DNA from: Sphingopyxis sp. FD7
Lineage (GTDB): Bacteria; Pseudomonadota; Alphaproteobacteria; Sphingomonadales; Sphingomonadaceae
Direction: 5' to 3'
Assembly: GCF_003609835.1 (NCBI RefSeq)
Contig: NZ_AP017898.1
Location: forward strand, 1,860,001-1,924,000
DNA length: 64,000 bases
Below the pieces are notes generated by a model. That model saw nothing but the letters and a program-made list of their open reading frames with translations. It ran no database searches and was not told where the DNA came from. The position numbers were made by a program, and so were the translations under genes. Of the stretch, positions 27,437 to 36,517 are shown in pieces; the stretch's first letter is position 1; each line of letters begins with the position of its first letter.

Positions 27437-27508
27437 TGGGCGCGGCAGGGATTGAACCTGCGACCCCACCCGTGTGAAGGGTGTGCTCTACCGCTGAGCT
27501 ACGCGCCC
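27434..27508 (-). tRNA. tRNA-Val(CAC)
   Basis: Cloverleaf on the minus strand, 75 nt including an encoded CCA. The acceptor GGGCGCG pairs with CGCGCCC. The anticodon loop TTCACAC gives CAC. The T-loop GGTTCAATCCC is standard. It is the insertion target of the mobile element on its 3' side. Confidence 0.95.
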
Positions 27509-27627
27509 GTCCCGGCGCGGACCATGATCCGCCGTCCGAAAGCCGGACGTCCATAGCCGCTCATGCGGCGAATGCAACGCCCATTTGCCCGATAATCGGG
27601 TCAACGGAATCTGCCCGGCTGAAACGC

Positions 27628-27656
27628 AAAACGGGCCGCGGCTTGCGCCGCGGCCC
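27628..27656 (-). terminator. Intrinsic terminator of hupB
   Basis: A ten-base-pair GC stem (GGGCCGCGGC with GCCGCGGCCC, four-base loop) is followed on the minus strand by GTTTTGCG, about 30 bases downstream of the hupB stop codon. Confidence 0.75.
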
Positions 27657-27687
27657 GAGATGTTCATGTCAAAAGGCGCGGGCCAAC

Positions 27688-27960
27688 TTAGTTGACGGCG
27701 TCCTTGAGGGCCTTGCCGGCCTTGAACTTCGGCTGGTTCGACGCCGCGATGGTCATCGTTTCACCGGTGCGCGGGTTGCGGCCGGTCGACGCCTTGCGCT
27801 TGCTGACCGCGAAGGTGCCGAAGCCAACGAGACGGACTTCGCCGCCCTTCTTCAGCGCGCCCGTGATCGCGTCGAAGACGGCTTCGACGGCCTTGCTGGC
27901 ATCACCCTTGGTCAGGCCGCTCGAATCGGCGACGGCGGCGATCAGGTCTTGTTTGTTCAT
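27688..27960 (-). CDS. hupB: DNA-binding protein HU
   Basis: A 90-residue nucleoid protein. MNKQDLIAAVADSSGLTKGDASKAVEAVF is the dimerisation part and GFGTFAVSKRKASTGRNPRTGETMTIAASNQPKFKAGKALKDAV the DNA-binding arm, with the RNPRTGE signature. The start was set at MNKQD rather than an in-frame ATG 13 codons upstream, because HU begins there. It follows lon on the same strand, a common pairing. Confidence 0.95.
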   Translation of the reverse strand: MNKQDLIAAVADSSGLTKGDASKAVEAVFDAITGALKKGGEVRLVGFGTFAVSKRKASTGRNPRTGETMTIAASNQPKFKAGKALKDAVN

Positions 27961-28128
27961 GCCTAAGGAACCCCTGTATTTTGGTTGGATGATTCTCATG
28001 GCCCGAAGCCATGGCGCGTCACTAACGATGTTTGACCCCGGCTTGTCAAAGCAAAAAAGGCAGAAAAACGCCCCAAAACGCCGTTTCTGCGACGAATTTG
28101 GGGCGAAGGGCAGTCTGCGGCGACCGAC

Positions 28129-30525
28129 TCAGTGGCGAATCGCGCTCTCCGGGTCGTTGCCGGGACCGTGCGGAGGCGAGGCGGCAAGCTCGTCGGCCTC
28201 GGTCCATTCGATCGGTTCGACCGGCGCAACCAGCGCTTCGGCGAGCACCTGATCGACATGGCTGACCGGGATGATCTTGAGCTTTTCGGTGATGTTCGCC
28301 GGGATTTCGACCAGATCCTTCTCATTGTCTTCGGGGATGAGCACGGTCGAGATTCCGCCGCGCAGCGCCGCGAGCAGCTTTTCCTTGAGCCCCCCGATCG
28401 CGAGCACGCGGCCGCGCAGCGTCACCTCGCCGGTCATCGCGACGTCCTTGCGCACCGCGATGCCGGTGAGCGTCGAGACCATCGCCGTGACCATGCCGAC
28501 GCCCGCCGACGGGCCGTCCTTGGGCACCGCGCCTTCGGGCAAATGGATATGGATGTCCTTGCGCGCGAAGAGGCTCGGCTTGATGCCATAGGCGGGTGCG
28601 CGCGCCTTCACGAAGGACAGCGCGGCCTGCACCGATTCGGTCATCACTTCGCCGAGCTTGCCGGTCGTCCTGACCTGTCCCTTACCCGACGCGGTGACCG
28701 CCTCGATCGTCAGCAGCTCGCCGCCAACCTCGGTCCAGGCCAGGCCGGTGACCGCGCCGACCTGGTCTTCGCGGTCGCTGACGCCATGGCGGAACTTTCG
28801 CACGCCCGAAAACTCGGAGAGATTTTCAGGCGTGATCGTGATGCTGGCCGCCTTGCCTTCGAGGATCTTGCGCAACGCCTTGCGCGCCAGCCGCGCGATT
28901 TCGCGCTCCAGCGTGCGCACGCCGGCCTCGCGGGTGTAATAACGGATGAGGTCGCGGAGCCCCTCTTCGGTCAGCTCGAACTCATGCGGCTTCAGGCCGT
29001 GCGCCTCGACCTGCTTGGCAATGAGGTGGCGCTTCGCGATCTCGACCTTTTCATCCTCGGTATAGCCCTCCAGCCGGATGATCTCCATGCGATCGAGCAA
29101 TGGCTGCGGCAGGTTGAGCGAGTTCGCCGTCGTCACGAACATGATGTCGCTGAGGTCGACGTCGATTTCCAGATAATGATCCTGGAACTTCATATTCTGT
29201 TCGGGGTCGAGCACCTCGAGCAGCGCCGATGCCGGATCGCCGCGGAAATCCTGGCCCAGCTTGTCGATCTCATCGAGCAGGAACAGCGGGTTCATCGTGC
29301 CGGCCTTTTTGAGGTTGGTCACGATCTTGCCCGGCAGCGAGCCGATATAGGTGCGGCGATGGCCGCGGATTTCGGCTTCGTCGCGCACGCCGCCGAGCGA
29401 CTGGCGTACGAACTCGCGCCCCGTCGCTTTCGCGATGCTGCGGCCGAGCGAGGTCTTGCCGACGCCCGGCGGGCCGACGAGGCAGAGAATCGGGCCTTTC
29501 AGCTTGTTGGTGCGCGCCTGCACCGCGAGATATTCGATGATCCGGTCCTTGACCTTTTCGAGCGCATAATGATCGTCGTCGAGGATCGCCTGCGCCTTGG
29601 CGATGTCCTTCTTGAGCTTCGACTTCCTGCCCCACGGCAGGCCGATCAGCGCGTCGAGATAGTTGCGCACGACGGTCGCCTCGGCCGACATCGGCGCCAT
29701 CGCGCGCAGCTTCTTCAATTCGGCGTTCGCCTTCGCCTTGGCCTCCTTCGACATTTTGAGGCCGTCGATCTTGAGCTGGAGCTCGGCGAGGTCGTCGCCG
29801 CCCTCGCCATTGTCGTTGCCCAGTTCGCGCTGGATCGCCTTCAGCTGCTCGTTGAGATAATATTCGCGCTGGCTCTTTTCCATCTGGCGCTTCACGCGGC
29901 CGCGGATCTTCTTTTCGACCTGCAACACGCCGAGCTCGCCTTCCATGAAGGCGAACACCATTTCGAGGCGCTTCGACGGCACATCCTCGACGAGCAAGGC
30001 CTGCTTGTCGGCGACCTTGATGTTGAGATTGCCCGCGACCGAGTCGGCAAGGCGCGAAGCGTCGTCGATCTGCGACAGCTGCACCGCGGTCTCCGCGGGC
30101 ATCTTCTTGTTGAGCTTGGCGTAATTTTCGAACTGGTCGACGACCGAACGCATCAGCGCCGCGGTATCGACGCTGTCATCGACTGTGTCGGCAATCGGCT
30201 TGACGCTCGCCATCACCGCCTTGTCCTCGTCGGTGAGCGACAGAAGCTTCGCGCGCTCCCTGCCCTCGACGAGCACGCGCACCGTGCCATCGGGCAGCTT
30301 CAAAAGCTGGAGCACGGTGGCGATCACGCCGACATCGTAGAGGTCGTCGCGCTGCGGATCGTCCTCGCCGGGATCGAGCTGCGCGACGAGGAAGATTTCC
30401 TTGCCTGCTTCCATCGCGGCTTCGAGCGCGGCGACCGAGCGATCGCGCCCGACGAAAAGCGGCACGATCATGTGCGGGAAAACGACAATGTCACGCAGCG
30501 GAAGAAGAGGATAAGATTGCGTCAT
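28129..30525 (-). CDS. lon: ATP-dependent Lon protease
   Basis: A 798-residue cytoplasmic AAA+ protease that degrades damaged and regulatory proteins. The N-terminal substrate domain begins [15 protein letters not shown]. Walker A is [13 protein letters not shown] (about residue 356). The proteolytic domain has the Ser of [11 protein letters not shown] (about 672) and the Lys of [11 protein letters not shown] (about 715). The ATG is preceded by GGAG; a GTG one codon upstream is less likely. The length is typical. Confidence 0.97.
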   Translation of the reverse strand: MTQSYPLLPLRDIVVFPHMIVPLFVGRDRSVAALEAAMEAGKEIFLVAQLDPGEDDPQRDDLYDVGVIATVLQLLKLPDGTVRVLVEGRERAKLLSLTDEDKAVMASVKPIADTVDDSVDTAALMRSVVDQFENYAKLNKKMPAETAVQLSQIDDASRLADSVAGNLNIKVADKQALLVEDVPSKRLEMVFAFMEGELGVLQVEKKIRGRVKRQMEKSQREYYLNEQLKAIQRELGNDNGEGGDDLAELQLKIDGLKMSKEAKAKANAELKKLRAMAPMSAEATVVRNYLDALIGLPWGRKSKLKKDIAKAQAILDDDHYALEKVKDRIIEYLAVQARTNKLKGPILCLVGPPGVGKTSLGRSIAKATGREFVRQSLGGVRDEAEIRGHRRTYIGSLPGKIVTNLKKAGTMNPLFLLDEIDKLGQDFRGDPASALLEVLDPEQNMKFQDHYLEIDVDLSDIMFVTTANSLNLPQPLLDRMEIIRLEGYTEDEKVEIAKRHLIAKQVEAHGLKPHEFELTEEGLRDLIRYYTREAGVRTLEREIARLARKALRKILEGKAASITITPENLSEFSGVRKFRHGVSDREDQVGAVTGLAWTEVGGELLTIEAVTASGKGQVRTTGKLGEVMTESVQAALSFVKARAPAYGIKPSLFARKDIHIHLPEGAVPKDGPSAGVGMVTAMVSTLTGIAVRKDVAMTGEVTLRGRVLAIGGLKEKLLAALRGGISTVLIPEDNEKDLVEIPANITEKLKIIPVSHVDQVLAEALVAPVEPIEWTEADELAASPPHGPGNDPESAIRH

Positions 30526-30640
30526 CACGGCTCCTGAACGCGCGCCGCGACCGGGCGCACCGTCCTTCTTATAGGGTATTCAACGCTAATATGGCGTAAC
30601 TTGCGCGGCGTTCAATGACGCAGTGCTGAACGGCCATCGA

Positions 30641-30775
30641 TCCTCCCTGTGGCGAAGCCATGGGGAGGTGGCAGAGCGAAGCGCTGACGGAGGGGCTTTG
30701 GCGCTACCGTCGCAGCCCCCTCCACCACTCGCTTCGCGAGCGGTCCCCCTCCCCATGGCTTCGCCACAGGGAGGA
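30641..30775. repeat. REP-like element with perfect 28-bp inverted arms
   Basis: Arms at 30641-30668 and 30748-30775 are exact reverse complements (starting TCCTCCCTGTGGCGAAGCC). Further complementary stretches (GGAGGGGCT with AGCCCCCTCC) lie inside, so the whole could fold as one hairpin. It fills the lon/ybaB gap. Confidence 0.85.
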
Positions 30776-30784
30776 CCATTTTGC

Positions 30785-31120
30785 TCAAAACGGCAGCTTG
30801 AAACCCGGCGGCAGCGGCAGGCCGCTCGTCATCTTGCCCATTTCCTCGTTGCTCGCGGCATCGGCCTTTTCGCGCGCGTCGTTGAACGCGGCGGCAAGCA
30901 GGTCTTCGAGCATCTGCTTGTCGGCGGGGACGATCAGGCTGTCGTCGATGTGGATCGCCTTGATCCGCCCCTTGGCGGTCGCCTTGATCCTCACCAGGCC
31001 GCCGCCCGACACGCCTTCGACCTCGACACTGTCGAGCTTCGCCTGCGCCTCCTGCATCTGCGCCTGCACGGTGGCGGCGGCTTCCTGCGCCGCCTTCATC
31101 ATTTCTTCGATCGATTTCAT
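30785..31120 (-). CDS. ybaB: YbaB/EbfC nucleoid-associated protein
   Basis: A 111-residue YbaB-family DNA-binding protein: MKSIEEMMKAAQEAAATVQAQMQEAQAKL is the long helix, followed by SGGGLVRIKATAKGRIKAIHIDDSL and a second helix DKQMLEDLLAAAFNDAREKAD. It overlaps the dnaX stop by four bases; the dnaX-ybaB order is conserved across bacteria. Confidence 0.95.
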   Translation of the reverse strand: MKSIEEMMKAAQEAAATVQAQMQEAQAKLDSVEVEGVSGGGLVRIKATAKGRIKAIHIDDSLIVPADKQMLEDLLAAAFNDAREKADAASNEEMGKMTSGLPLPPGFKLPF

Positions 31121-32817
31121 GGACTGGACCTATGCTGATTATTGTCGCCTTCGACAAGCCGCGCGTCGGGAAAAGCGGCCAGGGCGGCCTTTACGACGGG
31201 CAGTTCGCGGATGCGCGCATCATTGTCGGCAAGCTGCGCCGCCTTCATCTGCCCCAGGCTGGGCCGCCCCTCGCCCACGCCTTCGCGCACCTGCCAACGG
31301 CTCCCCGTCTGGCTGAACAGCGCCTCGCCGAGCCGCCGTGCGAAATCGCCGTCGAGCATCGGCGCGGGGGCATAGACGAGGCGGCCGGGTTCGAGCTCCA
31401 GAACCTGGACGTCATCATAGACTTGCCGTGCAAGCTGATGGTTTCCGGTGCTTTCGAGCAGATGGTGGATCTGCGCGATGGTGAGTGCGCTCGCCGGAGC
31501 TTCGTCTGTCGGCGTCGGCTCGGCCGTCGCACTTTCCGGTCCCGACGCCGCTGCGGGCGGGGCGGCAACGGGCATCGTCGGCACGCCGCCCGATTCGAGC
31601 AGCCGGGCCAGCTCGCCCGGATCGGGGAGCGATGCGGCATAGATGACGCGCAGCAGCAGCATTTCGAGATGTTCGAGCGGATTGTTCGCGCGGAGCACCT
31701 CCTCATGCCCCTTCAGCAGCAATTGCCATAGCCGGTTCAAGGGTGCGAAACCCAGCTTTTGCGCCCAGTCGGCGATACGCTCGCGGTCGGCGGCGGCGAG
31801 CGCGGGATCGTCGTGGCGCGACACCTTGGCGAGCGTGACCGCGTGGGTGAGGTCCATCAGGCCGCGGACCATCGCAACGGGTTCGATCCCCAGCGCATAT
31901 TGCGCGCGGGCGAGGTCGATTGCGCCGCCACTGTTCCCTTCAAGGATCGCCGCCATCAACTGCGCGATCGACGAACGGTCGGACAGACCGAGCATCGCGC
32001 GCACCTGATCGGCGCTGATCCTTCCACCGCCGTCGAGGTCCGCGTGCGCGATCGCCTGGTCGAGAATTGAAAGCCCGTCGCGAACCGACCCTTCGGCCGC
32101 GCTCGCGATCAGCCAGATTGCCGGCGCATCGGCCTCGACGCCCTCCTTTTGCAGGATGGAGCTGAAATGCGCGAACAGCATGTCGGGGGTGATGCGGCGC
32201 AGGTCGAAGCGCTGGCAGCGCGAGAGCACCGTCACCGGCACCTTGCCCACTTCGGTGGTCGCGAAGAGGAACTTGACGTGCGGCGGCGGCTCTTCGAGCG
32301 TTTTCAAGAGCGCGTTGAACGCGTTACGCGACAACATATGCACTTCGTCGATGATGTAGATCTTGTAGCGCGCCGACACGGCGGCGTAGCGCACCGCCTC
32401 GATGATCTCGCGCACATCGTCGACGCCGGTGTTCGACGCGGCATCCATCTCGATCACGTCGATATGGCGGCCTTCGGTGATCGCGCGGCACGGCTCGCAC
32501 ACCCCGCACGGGTCGATCGTCGGCCCGCCCTGCCCGTCGGGACCGATGCAATTCAAAGCCTTGGCGATCAGCCGCGCGGTCGACGTCTTGCCCACGCCGC
32601 GCACCCCGGTCATCAGAAAGGCGTGCGCGAGCCGGTCGCGCGCGATCGCATTGCCGAGCGTCTTCACCATCGCATCCTGCCCGATCAGCTCGGCAAAGGT
32701 TTGCGGACGATATTTGCGCGCGAGGACGCGGTAGGGACCGCTGGCGGCGGCGGGCGGCGCGGTCTCCGGCAGGTCCATGCCCAGCATCGGGGTTTCGTCG
32801 TCGGCGGAATCGCTCAT
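31117..32817 (-). CDS. dnaX: DNA polymerase III subunits gamma/tau
   Basis: A 566-residue clamp-loader ATPase. It has YRPQTFAELIGQDAMV, Walker A GVRGVGKTSTARL (about residues 70-82), the zinc cysteines in LNCIG...DPCGVCEPC, Walker B KIYIIDEVHMLS and sensor FLFATTE. The C-terminal tau part, with a Pro/Ala-rich linker (about 410-440), tethers the polymerase and helicase. It is flanked by the SRP RNA gene upstream and ybaB downstream. Confidence 0.95.
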   Translation of the reverse strand: MSDSADDETPMLGMDLPETAPPAAASGPYRVLARKYRPQTFAELIGQDAMVKTLGNAIARDRLAHAFLMTGVRGVGKTSTARLIAKALNCIGPDGQGGPTIDPCGVCEPCRAITEGRHIDVIEMDAASNTGVDDVREIIEAVRYAAVSARYKIYIIDEVHMLSRNAFNALLKTLEEPPPHVKFLFATTEVGKVPVTVLSRCQRFDLRRITPDMLFAHFSSILQKEGVEADAPAIWLIASAAEGSVRDGLSILDQAIAHADLDGGGRISADQVRAMLGLSDRSSIAQLMAAILEGNSGGAIDLARAQYALGIEPVAMVRGLMDLTHAVTLAKVSRHDDPALAAADRERIADWAQKLGFAPLNRLWQLLLKGHEEVLRANNPLEHLEMLLLRVIYAASLPDPGELARLLESGGVPTMPVAAPPAAASGPESATAEPTPTDEAPASALTIAQIHHLLESTGNHQLARQVYDDVQVLELEPGRLVYAPAPMLDGDFARRLGEALFSQTGSRWQVREGVGEGRPSLGQMKAAQLADNDARIRELPVVKAALAAFPDARLVEGDNNQHRSSP

Positions 32818-32885
32818 GGCCCCGTCTTAGGGCGACGCCGCGGTCTTGTCGAAGGGGAAAGCTGAGCGCATGTTTTCGCGCTCTT

Positions 32886-32989
32886 CGTCATGCTGAACTC
32901 GTTTCAGCATCCATGGTCGGCCCTCGCCATTCAGCGCCGCGCCGAACGAGAGCTCGGGCCATGGACCCTGAAACAAGTTCAGGGTGACG
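32886..32989. repeat. REP-like inverted repeat upstream of dnaX
   Basis: Outer arms CGTCATGCTGAACTCGTTTC and the complement of GAAACAAGTTCAGGGTGACG are related; inner arms end in CCATGG. It is a dispersed palindromic repeat type, here between dnaX and the SRP RNA gene. Confidence 0.7.
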
Positions 32990-33011
32990 ATGCAGGACAA
33001 ATTGATTCTGA

Positions 33012-33108
33012 GGGTGGGAGCCGGAACGACCCGCAGCGAATTCGTTGCGGCTGCTTCCTTCCGGACCTGACCGGGTTGGCGAAGACTGCGTCCGCCCGAC
33101 TCCCGCGG
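33012..33108 (-). ncRNA. ffs: Signal recognition particle RNA (4.5S, small type)
   Basis: On the minus strand the universal domain IV is present: GGTCAGGTCCGGAAGGAAGC, containing the GGAA tetraloop and the asymmetric internal loop that bind Ffh. The 5' GGGAGTCGG pairs with 3' CCGGCTCCC to close the hairpin. The length of about 97 nt and position upstream of dnaX match alphaproteobacterial ffs. The ends are estimated from the closing helix. Confidence 0.9.
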
Positions 33109-33210
33109 CGCATATGACGGCAGACGCACACAAATGCAAGATCGGCGCCGTCAATCGGGATCAGGTCGGCTTTGGCGTGGGGAGCGGACGTTGAGGGGTT
33201 GCGCTGGTCT

Positions 33211-33326
33211 CCCCTCCCGCAAGCGGGAGGGGCAGCGAGACTTACGAACTTTGTTCGTTAGTCGCAGCGGGGTGGGCCATTGCCACGCTGCTGCCCACCC
33301 CCGACCCCTCCCGCAAGCGGGAGGGG
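33211..33326. repeat. Pair of identical 22-bp palindromes
   Basis: CCCCTCCCGCAAGCGGGAGGGG occurs at 33211-33232 and again at 33305-33326, enclosing about 70 bases with smaller palindromes. A REP-type element; it lies downstream of the ferredoxin gene and could also end transcription. Confidence 0.75.
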
Positions 33327-33355
33327 AGAGAATGGCCGCTACCGGCCGGAAGCAG

Positions 33356-33691
33356 TCACCGCGCGCCCTGCATATTCCGGCTTTCCGCCGGGATATGGAC
33401 CGTCAGCCCGTCCATCGCCTCGGCCAGCACAATCTGGCACGACAGGCGGCTCGTCCGCCGCGCGCCCGCCGCCAGGTCGAGCATATCCTCTTCCTCCTCG
33501 CTCGCGGGCGGAAGGCGGTCGAAATCCTCTTTCGCCACGATGACATGGCAGGTCGAGCAGGCCATCTGACCTTCGCACGTGCCTTCGAGCGGCATCAGAT
33601 GCGCCTGCGCGACGTCGAGCAATATGTCGCCCGGCTGCGCCTCGGCCTCGGTGCGGCCCTTGCCGTCGGAGTGGATGAAGGTGATGCGCAT
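33356..33691 (-). CDS. [2Fe-2S] ferredoxin, adrenodoxin type
   Basis: A 111-residue electron carrier with cysteines in the order LEGTCEGQMACSTCHVIV (C-x5-C-x2-C, about residues 39-47) and a fourth in LSCQIVLAEAMDGL (about 85). The C-terminal LTVHIPAES is typical. The ATG overlaps the desulfurase stop by one base (TGATG). Coupling to a cysteine desulfurase suggests a role in Fe-S cluster assembly, as with the Fdx of isc operons. Confidence 0.9.
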   Translation of the reverse strand: MRITFIHSDGKGRTEAEAQPGDILLDVAQAHLMPLEGTCEGQMACSTCHVIVAKEDFDRLPPASEEEEDMLDLAAGARRTSRLSCQIVLAEAMDGLTVHIPAESRNMQGAR

Positions 33692-34782
33692 CAATTGACC
33701 CCTTGCAGCCGCGCCGCGGCCTTGATCGCATTCAAGCCGTCGCGCAACTCCGCTTCGGTCGTATAGCGTCCCCAGCCGAGGCGGATCGAGGCGCGGGCAT
33801 CGCCCTCGCTCACCCCCATCGCGCGCAGCACATGGCTGACCTTGCCCGATCCGCTGCCGCACGCGCTGCCGAGCGAAAAGGCGATATCGCGCGCGTCGGA
33901 CATCAGCCGCAGACCGTTTACGCCCTCGCGCCGGATATTGAGATTGCCGTGATAGCGGCGCTCCGCATCGCCGTTGAGCGTCCATTCGGGGAGCATTCCC
34001 ATCGCGAGCGACCAGAGCCGCTCGGCATGTTCGGCATCCTTGTCCATCCGCTCGGCCGCGAGCGCCGCCGCCGCGCCGAAGCCGGCGCAAAGCGCGGGCG
34101 ACACCGTGCCCGAGCGCATCCCCTGTTCCTGCGCGCCACCGACCATCAGCGGTTCAAGGTCCACCCCGTCGCGCACCCACAGCGCGCCGATGCCCTTGGG
34201 ACCGTGGATCTTGTGCGCCGACACGGCGATCAAATCGGCGCCTTCGGGAATCGCGATGCGACCAAAGCCCTGGACGGCGTCGCAGAGCAGAAGGCTGTTC
34301 TTCGCATGGGCGGCGGCGGCAAAGTCGGCGACCGGCTGGATCGTCCCGACCTCATTGTTCACCAGCATCACGGCGACGATGCCGTTTTCGGGGATGAGGG
34401 CGGGATCGGGCTGCTGCGCCAGCCCCCTGCCATCGACGGGCAGGATCGTCGCGTTCAACCGCTCCAGACATTGCAGCGACGCCGCATGTTCGATGCTGAG
34501 CCCGGCGACGCCCCCCGGCTTCGCTTCGGCGCCGCGAAACAGCGCCCAGTTGAGCGCCTCGGTCGCGCCCGAGGTGAAGAAGACGCGCCCACCCATGGGC
34601 AGCAGCGCCGCGACCTGATCGCGCGCGACCTCGACCGCGGCGGCGGCAGCGCGTCCCGCCTTGTGCGTGCTCGACGGGTTCGCGAAACCGTCGCTCCCAC
34701 CCGGCCCCTCAAGCCAGCGCAGCATCGCCTCGCGCGCCTCGGGCGCGAGCGGCGTGGTGGCTTGATAATCGAGGTAGATCAT
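33691..34782 (-). CDS. Cysteine desulfurase (NifS/IscS-like)
   Basis: A 363-residue PLP enzyme that removes sulfur from cysteine for Fe-S clusters and thiolation. It has MIYLDYQATTPLAPEAREAML, SSTHKAGR, FTSGATEALN, VMLVNNEVGTIQP, the PLP lysine in AVSAHKIHGPKGIG (about residue 195) and the active-site cysteine loop in GSACGSGSGKVSHVL. The start was set at MIYLDY. The frame stays open 51 codons upstream through a REP element, which is probably not translated. It forms an operon with the ferredoxin. Confidence 0.92.
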   Translation of the reverse strand: MIYLDYQATTPLAPEAREAMLRWLEGPGGSDGFANPSSTHKAGRAAAAAVEVARDQVAALLPMGGRVFFTSGATEALNWALFRGAEAKPGGVAGLSIEHAASLQCLERLNATILPVDGRGLAQQPDPALIPENGIVAVMLVNNEVGTIQPVADFAAAAHAKNSLLLCDAVQGFGRIAIPEGADLIAVSAHKIHGPKGIGALWVRDGVDLEPLMVGGAQEQGMRSGTVSPALCAGFGAAAALAAERMDKDAEHAERLWSLAMGMLPEWTLNGDAERRYHGNLNIRREGVNGLRLMSDARDIAFSLGSACGSGSGKVSHVLRAMGVSEGDARASIRLGWGRYTTEAELRDGLNAIKAAARLQGVN

Positions 34783-34806
34783 TCCGGCGGCACCATTTCC
34801 TGTTCC

Positions 34807-34884
34807 GTTCGTGTCGAGCGAAGTCGAGACACCCATCGAAATAGCGCGTCGCCGATGGGCATCTCGACTTCGCTCGATGCGAAC
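34807..34884. repeat. REP-like inverted repeat upstream of the desulfurase
   Basis: Arms of about 32 bp, near-perfect over TCGAGCGAAGTCGAGA (34814-34829) and its complement (34862-34877), with CCCATCG/CGATGGG continuing inward. The right arm also occurs inside cysH near base 59780. Confidence 0.85.
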
Positions 34885-35028
34885 GGAGAAGACAGCAAAC
34901 TGCATCTTATTGCGAGTGATTCGCAAAAGTTGCAAGTCGAGACCTATTTTCTATATAGGCGCCGCTTCCGCTCCGCCACCCCGCCGGTCCGGCGAATCGG
35001 GGGCCAGCCCAAGAAATCGAGGTGTGCA

Positions 35029-35685
35029 TTGCCCGACGTCATATTCCCCGGCCCCGAGGGCCGCATCGAAGGCCGTTTTTCTCCGCCGCCGCGTCCGCGC
35101 GCGCCGGTCGCGCTGATCCTCCACCCGCACCCGCAGGGCGGCGGCACGATGAACGACCGCATCACACAGGCGATGTACAAGAGCTTCGTCGCGCGCGGCT
35201 TCGCGGTGCTGCGCTTCAACTTCCGCGGCGTCGGCCGCAGCCAGGGCACTTTCGACAATGGCATCGGCGAGCTTTCCGACGCCGCCTCGGCGCTCGACTG
35301 GGTGCAGTCGATCCACCCCGAGGCGCAGACCACCTGGGTCGCGGGGTTCAGCTTCGGCGCGTGGATCGGGATGCAACTGCTCATGCGCCGTCCCGAAATC
35401 CGCGGCTTCCTGTCGGTGGCGCCGCCGGCGAACATGTATGACTTCAGCTTCCTCGCCCCCTGCCCCTCGTCGGGCATCATCGTCGCGGGCGGGCAGGACG
35501 AGATCGTGCCGCCGTCGGCGGTGCAGAAACTGGTCGACAAGCTGCGCACCCAAAAGGGCATCACCATCCATCACGACGAGATCCCGCGCGCGAACCATTT
35601 CTTCGAGCATGAGCTCGACCAGCTGATGAAGTCGCTCGACAATTATCTGGATATGCGGCTCGCGCCTGATTCGCCGATCCGCTAA
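35029..35685 (+). CDS. Alpha/beta hydrolase
   Basis: A 218-residue hydrolase with a TTG start (LPDVIFPGPEGRIEGRF); no ATG or GTG precedes it in frame, and GAGG lies just upstream. It contains LILHPHPQGGGTMND, FNFRGVGRSQG, the nucleophile elbow VAGFSFGAWIG (Ser at about residue 109), the acid in AGGQDEIVPP and His in RANHFFEH. It belongs to the family of short dienelactone-hydrolase-like proteins of unknown substrate. Confidence 0.8.
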   Translation: MPDVIFPGPEGRIEGRFSPPPRPRAPVALILHPHPQGGGTMNDRITQAMYKSFVARGFAVLRFNFRGVGRSQGTFDNGIGELSDAASALDWVQSIHPEAQTTWVAGFSFGAWIGMQLLMRRPEIRGFLSVAPPANMYDFSFLAPCPSSGIIVAGGQDEIVPPSAVQKLVDKLRTQKGITIHHDEIPRANHFFEHELDQLMKSLDNYLDMRLAPDSPIR

Positions 35686-35688
35686 ACC

Positions 35689-35781
35689 CGTCATCGCGAG
35701 GAACGAAGCGACGAAGCGATCTCCAGCATGCGGCAGTTCACGCCGATGGCTGGAGATTGCTTCGCGGCGCTCGCCATGACG
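35689..35781. repeat. REP family A, copy 1
   Basis: Begins CGTCATCGCGAGGAACGAAG and ends CTCGCCATGACG, with ATCTCCAGC and GCTGGAGAT as inner complementary arms. The same family occurs at 48446, 56306 and 60582. Confidence 0.85.
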
Positions 35782-35786
35782 AAATG

Positions 35787-35951
35787 CTATGTCACCGGCA
35801 CCAGCCACACCGCGACATTGGCGAACATCACCAGCGCGGCGACCAGCATCAGCAGCGCGCGGCGGCGGTCGCCCCGGCGGAACACATAAGCCGCGCCACC
35901 GGTCAGCGCGACGCCGGTGAGCATCAGGATCGAGATGATCGTATCGGACAT
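35787..35951 (-). CDS. Small membrane protein, 54 residues
   Basis: Starts MSDTIISILMLTGVALTGG and continues AAYVFRRGDRRRALLMLVAA, ending VAVWLVPVT. Two hydrophobic helices are joined by a very basic loop (RRGDRRR), giving a hairpin in the inner membrane. It is a standalone gene between two others on the opposite strand. Function unknown; codon usage matches its neighbours. Confidence 0.6.
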   Translation of the reverse strand: MSDTIISILMLTGVALTGGAAYVFRRGDRRRALLMLVAALVMFANVAVWLVPVT

Positions 35952-36064
35952 GGCGCGGCTGTACCCGTGGCGTCACAAATTTGCCACCTCGCTTATGGCA
36001 AAGTCCCGCGCCTTCGCCTAAAGCGCGCTCATCGATTCCCTTGAGCCTCTGCGGGAGCCGCACC

Positions 36065-36517
36065 ATGCGCATCGCCATCGCCTCCGACCACGCCGCCTTT
36101 GAGCTCAAAGCCCTGCTCGCCGACTGGCTGCGCGAACAGGGGCATGCGGTCGAGGATCTCGGCACCAACGGCCCCGAAAGCGTCGACTATCCCGATTATG
36201 GCTATCGCCTCGGCGCTGCGATTGCCGAGGGGCGCGCGGAGCGGGGTGTGGCGCTCTGCGGTTCGGGCATCGGCATTTCCATCTCGGTCAACCGCAATCC
36301 CGCCGCACGCTGCGCGCTCGTGTCCGAACCGCTGTCGGCAAAGCTGGCGCGCGAGCATAATGATGCGAACGTCATCGCGATGGGCGCGCGCCTTACCGGC
36401 ATCGACATGGCCAAGGCCTGTCTCGATGCCTTCCTGACCACCGATTTTGCCGGCGACCGCCACGCGCGGCGCGTCGACAAACTTTCCAATCCTCCCCAAC
36501 TGGAGACCAGCCGATGA
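36065..36517 (+). CDS. rpiB: Ribose-5-phosphate isomerase B
   Basis: A 150-residue RpiB/LacAB-family sugar isomerase interconverting ribose 5-phosphate and ribulose 5-phosphate. It has [31 protein letters not shown], the catalytic cysteine in [17 protein letters not shown] (about residue 65) and [15 protein letters not shown]. The ATG overlap with glyA (four bases) shows coupled translation; this rpiB-glyA-nrdR order is common in alphaproteobacteria. Confidence 0.95.
   Translation: MRIAIASDHAAFELKALLADWLREQGHAVEDLGTNGPESVDYPDYGYRLGAAIAEGRAERGVALCGSGIGISISVNRNPAARCALVSEPLSAKLAREHNDANVIAMGARLTGIDMAKACLDAFLTTDFAGDRHARRVDKLSNPPQLETSR

Noticed and set aside
28132..30537. Open frame of 801 codons opposite lon
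   Set aside because: Shadow of lon caused by high GC; composition is Arg/His/Asp-rich with no domain.
33211..33326. CRISPR-like array from the repeated 22-bp palindrome
   Set aside because: Only two copies, no regular spacers, and clear REP structure.
33703..35685. Long plus-strand frame across the desulfurase region
   Set aside because: Only its last 218 codons are a real hydrolase; the rest is antisense to the desulfurase.
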